A stretch of DNA of 64,000 nt from positions 1-64,000 of the forward strand of contig CALCJK010000028.1 of NCBI GenBank assembly GCA_937967455.1, read 5' to 3'. The DNA comes from an uncultured bacterium (GTDB lineage: Bacteria; Bacteroidota; Ignavibacteria; UBA10030; BY39). The notes beneath the pieces are model-generated. The model made no database searches. It was given only the letters and a program-made list of their open reading frames with translations, and was not told where the DNA came from. How positions within the stretch are numbered: position 1 is the stretch's first letter; every line of letters begins with the position of its first letter. Both the position numbers and the translations under genes were made by a program. Shown piece after piece: positions 17,345 through 24,986 of the stretch.

Positions 17345-18577
17345 TTATTTGGTCCTATATCTCTCAAGATCTCTATCAAACTTTTCTCTTTGCTTTTCTA
17401 TTGGATTTTCTCTTATCTTTCTCGTTATCCTTTCAGGTAAGCTTGGCACCAATTCTACTTTAAGTAATATTGTTAATTCTTTTTTAGTGGTTTGAATTTT
17501 ATCATATCCAAAAATATATCTCAATCCGAATACCCACCAGGGCAAATCTTTCAATATTGGAATACCTGAACGAACTTTACTATCAAAATTTGAATAGAGA
17601 CCTCCAATTACAGCTTCCTCGCCATCGAGCATAAGTAATACAGTTTTTGCTTTCGTTCTGCTAATTGTTGGAGCTTCACCAAGTGCTGTAATCACACTTC
17701 TTTCAACATCAAGATCAAGATAAACAAACTCGTTATCACCTTCTCGAATTACATAAGGTGTTACCTCTATAATAGTACCTGTTGGTATTTGTTCTATTAC
17801 AGTATTTCCAGCAAAATCTTTTTTCTTAACAGAGATATCTTCGCCAACCTGAATTCTACCCTTCTCACTTGAACGAACCACAATCTGAGGATTTGAGATA
17901 ACTTCTCCTATATTGCTTTCTGAGAATAATCTAACAATTGCATCCAAGTTACCAAATGAAAGGTCTAATCCTTTTAATGTTGCATTAAATACAGTTGTAT
18001 CTGAAACTTTTCTGATGGTTTGTTGATCAATCACTAATGATTGAAATTTATCATCAGGTTTTGAGCGGAAAATGGACCAATTGACACCTGATTCGTGAAG
18101 TTTGTTAAGATCAACATTAAAGAAAACCGCTGAAATTTTAATCTCTCTACTATTCATTGTAACCGGTTCTTTTTCAAACTTCATTCCAATCACACCTTTT
18201 TCTGTAACCTGTTCACCTTTTGCTCCAGTTACCTCAATATAATCCTGATATTCCGTATACCACAAATTATTGACTTTTAGTATTAGTTCAAATGCATCCT
18301 GCCAGTGCATTCCTTTTATATCAATACCAATAGGATTTGTACGCTTTGCAGGATCGATAATCACTTTACCTAAAAATTTTCTACTAACATCACTAAGTAC
18401 AATAAGAGCTTTATCGAACGGTGTAGTCTGCGCAATTGAGACTATTTCATCTTTCGATACATACTCTCTTAAAATTCTTCTTTCCGTTTGCTGTGAGTAT
18501 GCATAGTTATTGCAAATAATTAAAAAGATAATTATTGTTATTAATGCAACAAATAAATTTTTTTTAGTTTTTTCCAT
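17345..18577 (-). CDS. Short secretin (PilQ/GspD family)
   Basis: About 410 residues from the ATG at 18577, chosen because GAGG sits 5 bases upstream and it opens straight into a signal peptide ('FVALITIIIFLIICNNYAYSQ'); the frame extends to 18604 inside the upstream gene. Residues 50-125 look like a single STN/N0-type domain ('VLSDVSRKFLGKVIIDPAKR...'). The rest is the secretin beta-barrel domain with 'VISNPQIVVRSSEKGRIQVGE', 'GTIIEVTPYVI' and 'GEEAVIGGLYSNFDSKVRSGIPILKDLP'. PilQ and GspD are usually 600-700 residues; this one lacks the extra N1-N3 or AMIN domains. It forms the outer-membrane gate of the machine. Confidence 0.88.
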   Translation of the reverse strand: MEKTKKNLFVALITIIIFLIICNNYAYSQQTERRILREYVSKDEIVSIAQTTPFDKALIVLSDVSRKFLGKVIIDPAKRTNPIGIDIKGMHWQDAFELILKVNNLWYTEYQDYIEVTGAKGEQVTEKGVIGMKFEKEPVTMNSREIKISAVFFNVDLNKLHESGVNWSIFRSKPDDKFQSLVIDQQTIRKVSDTTVFNATLKGLDLSFGNLDAIVRLFSESNIGEVISNPQIVVRSSEKGRIQVGEDISVKKKDFAGNTVIEQIPTGTIIEVTPYVIREGDNEFVYLDLDVERSVITALGEAPTISRTKAKTVLLMLDGEEAVIGGLYSNFDSKVRSGIPILKDLPWWVFGLRYIFGYDKIQTTKKELTILLKVELVPSLPERITRKIRENPIEKQREKFDRDLERYRTK

Positions 18578-18584
18578 TTTTTCC

Positions 18585-19469
18585 TCACTTCTGTTTTTGT
18601 CCATAACGAATATTCAATTCAAATTTTTCTATTATACCACCTTTATTAAGTGTGCATTCTATACGACCATTTATGTGATCAACTTTAGTAACATAACCAA
18701 GATATACTTCATCGCCTTCGCTAAGAGCTCTCATTTTATTGTTTTGATCAATTACAAATGCTCTACCAGGTACAATAGCTTTCAGATCAGATCTTTCAAT
18801 TTCAACCAAATCTTCAGTATTAGGAGGTAAATCTCTGAAGATTATTGGGGCAAATGGATCAGCAGTTAAAGATACTGGCATAATTTTTCTTTCACCGGAA
18901 GAAGAGTGTAATTCCTGGATATTTGAAAAATATGCATTCAGTATCATTTCGTAAGTAACAAGCAGTTGGGTTTTACCTGTGGTTTTATCTCTGCTTTCTA
19001 TACCTCTTAAATTTAGAGCTGAAATTTTGTAGAGCAATCGACTATTTTCTAAATACCAGATAAAACGAAATAAATTCTCGAAAGATGCTTCACCTTTTAA
19101 ATTATAGGTGTTAAATCCGTAATTATTGAAATTTTTTGTACCAACAAATAACATATCCAGTTTTAATTCACCACTTTGTCCTATTAATTGATTAATATAA
19201 TTATAGGTTTCACCTGTAATATTAACTGGTGGAATATCCTTGTTTCTTAAATCCCAGCGTTCTTTTATTGAGTTGAGTTGTTGACTTAACAAATTGTATT
19301 GATTTACTAGATCAGGTGTATTTTGCAATTCGGTTTCATACTTTTTAATTTCTTTTTCAACCTTCTCCATTTTCTTGGGTAGGTGAGCACCACTCATATA
19401 AAAACCAACTGCTAAAATAATTATCAGTAGAACGCCCAGAACGATTGTATTTCTCAGAATATAAGGCAT
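18585..19469 (-). CDS. PilO-like protein fused to a PilP-like C-terminal domain
   Basis: 294 residues. One transmembrane helix (about 7-26) is followed by a coiled coil (30-75) and a ferredoxin-like PilO domain (80-185: 'GETYNYINQLIGQSGELKLDMLFVG', 'FENLFRFIWYLENSRLLYKIS'). After a proline-rich linker, residues about 225-290 ('DLKAIVPGRAFVIDQNNKMRALSEGDEVYLGYVTKV') resemble the beta-sandwich HR domain of PilP/GspC, which contacts the secretin. PilO and PilP are normally separate proteins. It follows the PilMN fusion by 14 bases and the longest secretin frame overlaps its end. It would form the periplasmic alignment complex between inner membrane and secretin. Confidence 0.78.
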   Translation of the reverse strand: MPYILRNTIVLGVLLIIILAVGFYMSGAHLPKKMEKVEKEIKKYETELQNTPDLVNQYNLLSQQLNSIKERWDLRNKDIPPVNITGETYNYINQLIGQSGELKLDMLFVGTKNFNNYGFNTYNLKGEASFENLFRFIWYLENSRLLYKISALNLRGIESRDKTTGKTQLLVTYEMILNAYFSNIQELHSSSGERKIMPVSLTADPFAPIIFRDLPPNTEDLVEIERSDLKAIVPGRAFVIDQNNKMRALSEGDEVYLGYVTKVDHINGRIECTLNKGGIIEKFELNIRYGQKQK

Positions 19470-19483
19470 AGTAACCTCTTACA

Positions 19484-21100
19484 TTATTGTGGTTGTTCTT
19501 GTTGAGTTTGTTCTTCAATCTCTGGAGGTGGACTTTCAAAAAATATTTCTGAGTAAGGAACATCCTTCTCCTTAGGTATTTTCAACTCAAAATTGTAAAC
19601 AGTTTTTTCTCTTATTTCTCTCTGAAGCACTTTTCTTAACACAGTATTTTCATACAGGTTAGCAATTTTAGGAACACGAGAACGATATATCGAAAAACCT
19701 TCCAGGATAATTTCACCTTCACGCGACATTTTCAAATCAGTTAACCATAGTGAATTTATATTTTCAACGCCATTAGTAATTTTTTCAAGCATACGAGACC
19801 ATCTATCATAACCTGGTACTAGCGAATCGTAAACTGTAAGTGCAACTTTATATCTGCCAATTTGATTATTTATTTCATCGATCTTCTGTTGAATTCTACG
19901 ATTCTCTTCAACCTGTTCTTTTTTTCTCTCTAAGACCTCTTTTTTAGCTACCAGTTGTGCATTCAAATTTGAAATCTGATATGTAAAGTAAAATGTAGTT
20001 AAAAATATAAGTGCTAAAAGCAAATAACCATGCCAACCAAGCTTGAATGCTCTTTGCCCCTCTCTTATAAAGTCGGGTAATAAATTGAGAGGATAAAATG
20101 CAGGATTTGTTTCGTCAAGCATTTTCCAGGCTGTTGCAATTGCTACAGCATATTCAGGAATTTGTTCCTGTGTAGCAGCAGGTAAATCACTAGTATCTAA
20201 ATAAGGTGTTCGCAGATATTGTATATCAACTTCTGGAAGCTGATTCCTCAAAAACTCATCGAAAGCAATCCTTGTACTCTCTCCAGCAAGTAAAATCCTA
20301 TCAATCCTTGGTATTCCTAGGTTGTCCTGCTCAAGTAGTAGCCTACTATATACAGTATTTTGAATATTGAAGGAATCATATCCTTCGCCAAGTACAGGTG
20401 CAAAATGATAAAACTCTGCACCTTTCATAAAAATTAATCTTGTGAATTCTACACCAATATATATTATTACAGAAATCTCATCAGGAGCAAATCCATAATT
20501 ACCCCTTGCAAGATTCATAAGAGCAATATCTGAAGTTTCGATCAAGGGTATTTTAGGTATGCGATTATGGAGGAATGATTTAATTTCTTCAATTGTACGA
20601 TATAAACTAATACCATCTTCTCGAACAGCACACACCAGATTTCGATCAACTGAGTAAATTACATCAACTGCATCAGGATTTGGTTGAACAGATCTTACTT
20701 TTTTAAGTTCTTCAATAATTCGTTCTTTCAGTTTCATTCCCTTCAGACCAAAATCGCTTTCGACAACATGATAATATACACTTGGCTCTGAAATTGCGTA
20801 ACCAAGATAGTAAGTAGATGGTTTATAATTTGCAAGCAAACTTAATAAAATAGCATTATTATCTTCTCCTTCTTCTGCACGCTCACCGGAAGGTGGAAGT
20901 GTGAAAGTCTCCGTTGTAGTATCAAAACCTTCACTTAAATCTTTTAATTGTCTTTCTTCTAGTTTTGTTACAAGTGTAGCCGATTTAAGTTCGTCAATTT
21001 TAATAGTTTTCCCTTTACGGGATAATTTCGCAAATTTAATTTCGAGGCCATCAACAAATAGGCCTATAGCACTTTTTTTACTACCGCCGATGGTCGCCAT
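19484..21100 (-). CDS. PilM-PilN fusion protein
   Basis: 538 residues. Residues 1-335 are an actin-like PilM/GspL-type domain ('SAIGLFVDGLEIKFAKL', 'VIIYIGVEFTRLIFMKG', 'RILLAGESTR'). They run directly into 'FYPLNLLPDFIR' (335-346), the equivalent of the INLLP peptide with which PilN docks on PilM, then a transmembrane helix (357-377), a coiled coil (378-425) and a PilN periplasmic domain to about 510; the tail is Pro/Glu/Gln-rich. So two partners that normally meet through a peptide are one chain here. Starts at ATG with AGGAAAGGG upstream. Inner-membrane platform of the pilus. Confidence 0.85.
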   Translation of the reverse strand: MATIGGSKKSAIGLFVDGLEIKFAKLSRKGKTIKIDELKSATLVTKLEERQLKDLSEGFDTTTETFTLPPSGERAEEGEDNNAILLSLLANYKPSTYYLGYAISEPSVYYHVVESDFGLKGMKLKERIIEELKKVRSVQPNPDAVDVIYSVDRNLVCAVREDGISLYRTIEEIKSFLHNRIPKIPLIETSDIALMNLARGNYGFAPDEISVIIYIGVEFTRLIFMKGAEFYHFAPVLGEGYDSFNIQNTVYSRLLLEQDNLGIPRIDRILLAGESTRIAFDEFLRNQLPEVDIQYLRTPYLDTSDLPAATQEQIPEYAVAIATAWKMLDETNPAFYPLNLLPDFIREGQRAFKLGWHGYLLLALIFLTTFYFTYQISNLNAQLVAKKEVLERKKEQVEENRRIQQKIDEINNQIGRYKVALTVYDSLVPGYDRWSRMLEKITNGVENINSLWLTDLKMSREGEIILEGFSIYRSRVPKIANLYENTVLRKVLQREIREKTVYNFELKIPKEKDVPYSEIFFESPPPEIEEQTQQEQPQ

Positions 21101-21145
21101 AATTTTATAGACCCTTTCCTAATATTTGCAATATTATATGCATAT

Positions 21146-22375
21146 TTATATTTCAACAGTTGCAAGATTCATTATTTGTTGTAATCTTCGTTTATTGTTT
21201 GCAAAATTAATTGCAGTTTCGAGCGAGATTCTTTTTGCCATATACAGCCGCTTTAAATCCTGTTCCATAGTTATCATTCCCAGATCTCCAGATTCTTGCA
21301 TCATCTGGTAAATCTCACCTGTATTGTTGTTTTTTATTGCAGCTTTTACTGATGGCGTTGCAACCATAATTTCCTTCGCTAAAACACGTTTACCATCCAA
21401 ACTTGGAATAAGTTTTTGTGAAATTACACATTTTAAAACATCTGCAAGCCGGTTTCTAACCCTTTCCTGTTCTATTGGTGGTACTTCACCAATTATCCTA
21501 TCGATACTTTCTACAGCCGAAGATGTATGTAAAGTTGAAAACACTTTGTGTCCGCTATCTGTAACCTCAAGAGCTGTCATTATGGTATCTGGGTCTCGCA
21601 TCTCACCTATAACTATTATATCTGGGTCCTGTCTGAGTGCTTGTATTGTACCTTCTTTAAATGATAGCACATCCCTGCCTACTTCCCTATGCCTGATTAT
21701 GCACTTATCTGATTTATGAACATACTCAACGGGCGAAGCTATAATTACAACATGCCCATCAACAGTATGATTATTTGCATCTATAATTGTGTCAAGTGTA
21801 GAACTTTTACCTGAACCAGTTATACCGGTTACTAAAATCATACCTTCTTTTGTATGTGCAAGATTCAAAATCTTTGATACATTGGGATGAAATTCTAATG
21901 CTTTGTAAGGTCTTACAGATAGGTTGATCGCTCGCATATTTAACGCAAGCTGGTCCAGATCGAAATACGCATCAGCACGAAAACGATACATTGCATCATC
22001 TTTTATGATGCTGTACGAAAAATCTAAGTTTCTATTTTCATAAAGGAATTGCCTCTGGCGTTCAAGCAAAATGGAAAGTATTAAAACATTTATTTCATCA
22101 AATGTAAATGTGCCAAGACCAGGTTCTGGTTTTTTAACACCCCAAACGCGGTACCAGATCCTACCTTGAGAGCCAAAGCCACCGAGATCAATATCAGAAG
22201 CATTGATCTCAAACATTCTCAGCAAAAAGCTATCGAGTAATCTTTTTATGATTACCCGTTCTTCCTGGCTTTGCCGATTCAGCAAATCACCGATTAGCAT
22301 CATTCGTTCTACACCGTAAGCAGTTTCAGGAATGCTTTCGGCAATCTGCTTCAATATTATTTTCGCTTCTTCCAA
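21146..22375 (-). CDS. pilT: PilT-like retraction ATPase
   Basis: 409 residues of the secretion ATPase superfamily. Walker A GITGSGKSS (184-192), Asp-box region 'IIASPVEYVHKS', Walker B 'DIIVIGEMRDPDT' (252-264), His box 'STLHTSSAVESIDRI'. The C-terminal 'VKAAIKNNNTGEIYQMM...LGMITMEQDL' is the PilT pattern corresponding to the AIRNLIRE region, which distinguishes it from PilB. There is no CxxC zinc loop. TTG start at 22375 with AGGGA about 5 bases upstream. Its presence means the filament is probably retractable. Some N-terminal sequence (1-70) is longer than in classical PilT. Confidence 0.9.
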   Translation of the reverse strand: MEEAKIILKQIAESIPETAYGVERMMLIGDLLNRQSQEERVIIKRLLDSFLLRMFEINASDIDLGGFGSQGRIWYRVWGVKKPEPGLGTFTFDEINVLILSILLERQRQFLYENRNLDFSYSIIKDDAMYRFRADAYFDLDQLALNMRAINLSVRPYKALEFHPNVSKILNLAHTKEGMILVTGITGSGKSSTLDTIIDANNHTVDGHVVIIASPVEYVHKSDKCIIRHREVGRDVLSFKEGTIQALRQDPDIIVIGEMRDPDTIMTALEVTDSGHKVFSTLHTSSAVESIDRIIGEVPPIEQERVRNRLADVLKCVISQKLIPSLDGKRVLAKEIMVATPSVKAAIKNNNTGEIYQMMQESGDLGMITMEQDLKRLYMAKRISLETAINFANNKRRLQQIMNLATVEI

Positions 22376-22497
22376 TAAATCCCTACAGTTATTTATGTGC
22401 TAATATATATAAAATTTTTGGATTTGTCAATTTTTATATACTATAATTTACATTTTTTCGTAAAATCCTTTAATTAACTAAAACAAATCATTTTTAA

Positions 22498-23775
22498 TTA
22501 AAATTGTGGGATTCTAACATTTTCCCACCAATTTACAATTGCAAGTGTTTTTCTATAATAACCCGGGAAATAAGGCGGCCTGGTATTAACATCGGCAAGT
22601 CGTGGATCAAAATAATACCTTTTTGAAAAACCAGTTTTAAGAGTATTAGTACCAGTATTAAATGTACCAACAGCACCCCTTGTATCCTGAACAATACCAC
22701 CAATAATTTTAAGGTATCCACTAATCGGTCTGGTATTGTAATTTTCAGCTGTAAATGAACCAGAACGTGAAAATATTGCTGCATGAATCTCACAATTATT
22801 TCTATTAGCTGTATTATCTGTAACTACAACATTACCATTAGCAACCAAACCCAATAAATCATCGCTTGTGGGATTAATCAAAGGGTTTCTCTCATATATA
22901 ACATCATCATCAATATAAATATTTGTACCGGAAGCAATTGTAAGTTTACCATCAAGTTGACCACCTGAAACAGTTACTCTTTGTGTACTATATATTACAC
23001 CGTTAAATGATGGATCATTTAACGAAATTGAATCTATAATAGGACCAGTAGCAGAAGTTCTTATATATGCTTTACCGTCATTATTAGATGAACTACCAGG
23101 GTTGAGCGTAATCCAGATATTAGTAGTATACCTTTTCCCGCCGGAAGTAGAAGCGGCTATTAACTCACTCAAGTCAGTTGGAAATTGTATTGGTGCAATA
23201 CCAGTTTCATAACCTTTTTTATAGATAGCTTTACTTTGCCCATTACCGGGTTTAGGGTCTATATGCTTTGCAGTAGTTAATTTTTCCATAAAAACCGGAG
23301 AACCACTAATGTGTATATTACCATTTGAATGAACTCTACCCCATACTGTATCGCCTGTTATCCAGAAAACATTTCCTTCAAAATTTGTCATCCAGGCAAA
23401 CATAGAAAAGCTTTGGAATCTTTGTTTACTGAAAAAAACCTCAACAGTATCGCTATAATTTTTAAAAGTTGAAACAGAACGCAATCTAAGAGTACTTATA
23501 TTCAAGCTATCTACACGTACAGTAACTGCACCACCTTTAAAAAGACCACTTGAGAAAGTTTGGTTTGTAATCACACCTCTTAGACTTGGATCTTGATAAA
23601 CTTTACTTATTCCTACATTCGCTCCAGCAACTGCAAGATTATGAGATTGGTTTATATCAAAATAATAAGCCATATTTCCAATTGCCCTGTTTTCGAGAGA
23701 ATTAAGCCGAATCCCAATTAATCCAAAAATTATTCCGAAACCAATTACAAGTATTATTGCACCTTTTCCAAACAT
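22498..23775 (-). CDS. DUF4900/PilX-like pilus accessory protein
   Basis: 425 residues. The N-terminus 'MFGKGAIILVIGFGIIFGLI' is one hydrophobic helix directly after the start, confirmed by AGGAG 8 bases upstream. Then 'ENRAIGNMAYYFDINQSHNLAVAGANVGISK' resembles PilX/GspK-type minor pilins. From about residue 110 it is beta-rich, with 'WGRVHSNGNIHISGSPVFMEKLTTA' and 'DDDVIYERNPL...LLGLVANGNVVV', the DUF4900 pattern of surface proteins. Gly5 could be a short prepilin leader end, but there is no Glu at +5. Likely a large minor pilin at the tip or an initiation subunit. Confidence 0.75.
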   Translation of the reverse strand: MFGKGAIILVIGFGIIFGLIGIRLNSLENRAIGNMAYYFDINQSHNLAVAGANVGISKVYQDPSLRGVITNQTFSSGLFKGGAVTVRVDSLNISTLRLRSVSTFKNYSDTVEVFFSKQRFQSFSMFAWMTNFEGNVFWITGDTVWGRVHSNGNIHISGSPVFMEKLTTAKHIDPKPGNGQSKAIYKKGYETGIAPIQFPTDLSELIAASTSGGKRYTTNIWITLNPGSSSNNDGKAYIRTSATGPIIDSISLNDPSFNGVIYSTQRVTVSGGQLDGKLTIASGTNIYIDDDVIYERNPLINPTSDDLLGLVANGNVVVTDNTANRNNCEIHAAIFSRSGSFTAENYNTRPISGYLKIIGGIVQDTRGAVGTFNTGTNTLKTGFSKRYYFDPRLADVNTRPPYFPGYYRKTLAIVNWWENVRIPQF

Positions 23776-23795
23776 AAATAATTCTCCTATTTTAT

Positions 23796-24413
23796 TTAAC
23801 GATTAAAATTTTGTGAAGCTAAACGAGTTTGACGCCAGTAAGAACTTGAATAAAGAGCTTCTCTTTCTCCAAGTTTAATATCTCTTGGATCTCTATAGAG
23901 AGCATAAGGATTTTGAACTTCGAGTGTAATTTCAACAATTTTTATCATCTTCAGGTCAGAACCAGTTACAGGTGTAGTTAATGTATCGAGTTGATTTTGA
24001 CTAAAATATCGTAGTCTAAAATCTGTAACAATTCCAATACTTTGAACTGGATTATTATTAACCTTGCGGTGTAAAAATCGGTCCATAGTATTCTGTGTTT
24101 GACTAAGCTCGCTTGTTGAGCCTGCCCAATATTTAATTGTGTCTGGAGTGCCATTTCTGTCTAAATCAGATAAAAATGTTATAGCAGTATCCAATGCTTG
24201 TAAAACTGTTGCTTGATCTTCAGCCACGCCAACACCCATATTTCTAAATTCACCTTCTACTATTTGAGCGGTGGAAATCAATAGCTCCTGAACTAATACA
24301 TCACCGTTTAATACAGTAGAATGTTGATATATTAGGAAGTTTGCATTAAAGACACTGAGTAGCAAAACACTACCTATAAACATCGCCATAATTATATCTA
24401 ATAAAGTTGCCAT
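23796..24413 (-). CDS. Pilin-like minor subunit (PilW-like)
   Basis: 205 residues. N-terminal hydrophobic helix 'MATLLDIIMAMFIGSVLLLSVF' starts right at the Met; GAGG is 6 bases upstream, so there is no hidden leader. If Met is removed, Asp falls at position 5, where canonical pilins have Glu. Residues 25-75 ('YQHSTVLNGDVLVQELLISTAQIVEGEFRNMGVG') are the amphipathic half of a pilin helix, and the rest is a beta-rich globular domain ending 'REALYSSSYWRQTRLASQNFNR'. It fits the PilW/GspJ class of minor pilins. Gene is 18 bases from the previous one. Confidence 0.7.
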   Translation of the reverse strand: MATLLDIIMAMFIGSVLLLSVFNANFLIYQHSTVLNGDVLVQELLISTAQIVEGEFRNMGVGVAEDQATVLQALDTAITFLSDLDRNGTPDTIKYWAGSTSELSQTQNTMDRFLHRKVNNNPVQSIGIVTDFRLRYFSQNQLDTLTTPVTGSDLKMIKIVEITLEVQNPYALYRDPRDIKLGEREALYSSSYWRQTRLASQNFNR

Positions 24414-24430
24414 AAATTCCTCATTAATTG

Positions 24431-24967
24431 TTAATCAAAATGGAAATAACCCATAACAATGGAAGATTTAAGAGTATCATCGCTTGTTGGATCTTCTCGC
24501 CAAATTTTAATATCGCATCTTTTTACAAAAGTTCGTGTATTCATTTTTTGATCTATATTATTAGGGTTAACATAATAAACATAAAATTTGGTTTTATATC
24601 TACCTACAACTCCAGGAATATTTTCGTCCACAATTTCATAATTATTTAAATCATCGAAATCATCAAATGTCTTAAAATCCGCTTCATAGGGTTCACCGAC
24701 TGGAGGAGGGTTTTCCTTCCCCAGGTTTGAAGGATGAGTAAGCAAACCAATTTCTGACGGTGTTAAAAAAGAATCTATTGTTGCTTCATCAAAATGTAAT
24801 CCATATGCAAGTTCTGTATATGTAGTAAGAAGTGTGAGAGCAGTAATTCCCTGCTGTGCACTTTGAACTGTTTCCCCACTTTGTCCCAATAGCTGATAAA
24901 ATGTAACTAATAAAGTAGATAGTAGGACAAAAGCTCCTAATGTTATTAATGTTTGATATGTCGACAT
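24431..24967 (-). CDS. Pilin-like minor subunit
   Basis: 178 residues. The N-terminal helix 'MSTYQTLITLGAFVLLSTLLVTFYQLL' begins at the start codon (AGGAG 8 bases upstream). It is followed by a polar helix 'GQSGETVQSAQQGITALTLLTTYTELAYG' and a small globular domain. The lollipop outline is that of a type IV pilin, but there is no leader, no Gly at -1 and no Glu5. It sits between the PilB gene and the PilW-like gene. Not recognisable as a named family from sequence alone. Confidence 0.65.
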   Translation of the reverse strand: MSTYQTLITLGAFVLLSTLLVTFYQLLGQSGETVQSAQQGITALTLLTTYTELAYGLHFDEATIDSFLTPSEIGLLTHPSNLGKENPPPVGEPYEADFKTFDDFDDLNNYEIVDENIPGVVGRYKTKFYVYYVNPNNIDQKMNTRTFVKRCDIKIWREDPTSDDTLKSSIVMGYFHFD

Positions 24968-24986
24968 ATCTAAAACTCCTATTTAA

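Noticed and set aside
18578-18604. Upstream start for the secretin inside the PilO-like gene
   Set aside because: It would put nine charged residues before the signal peptide; the ATG at 18577 has a well-placed GAGG.
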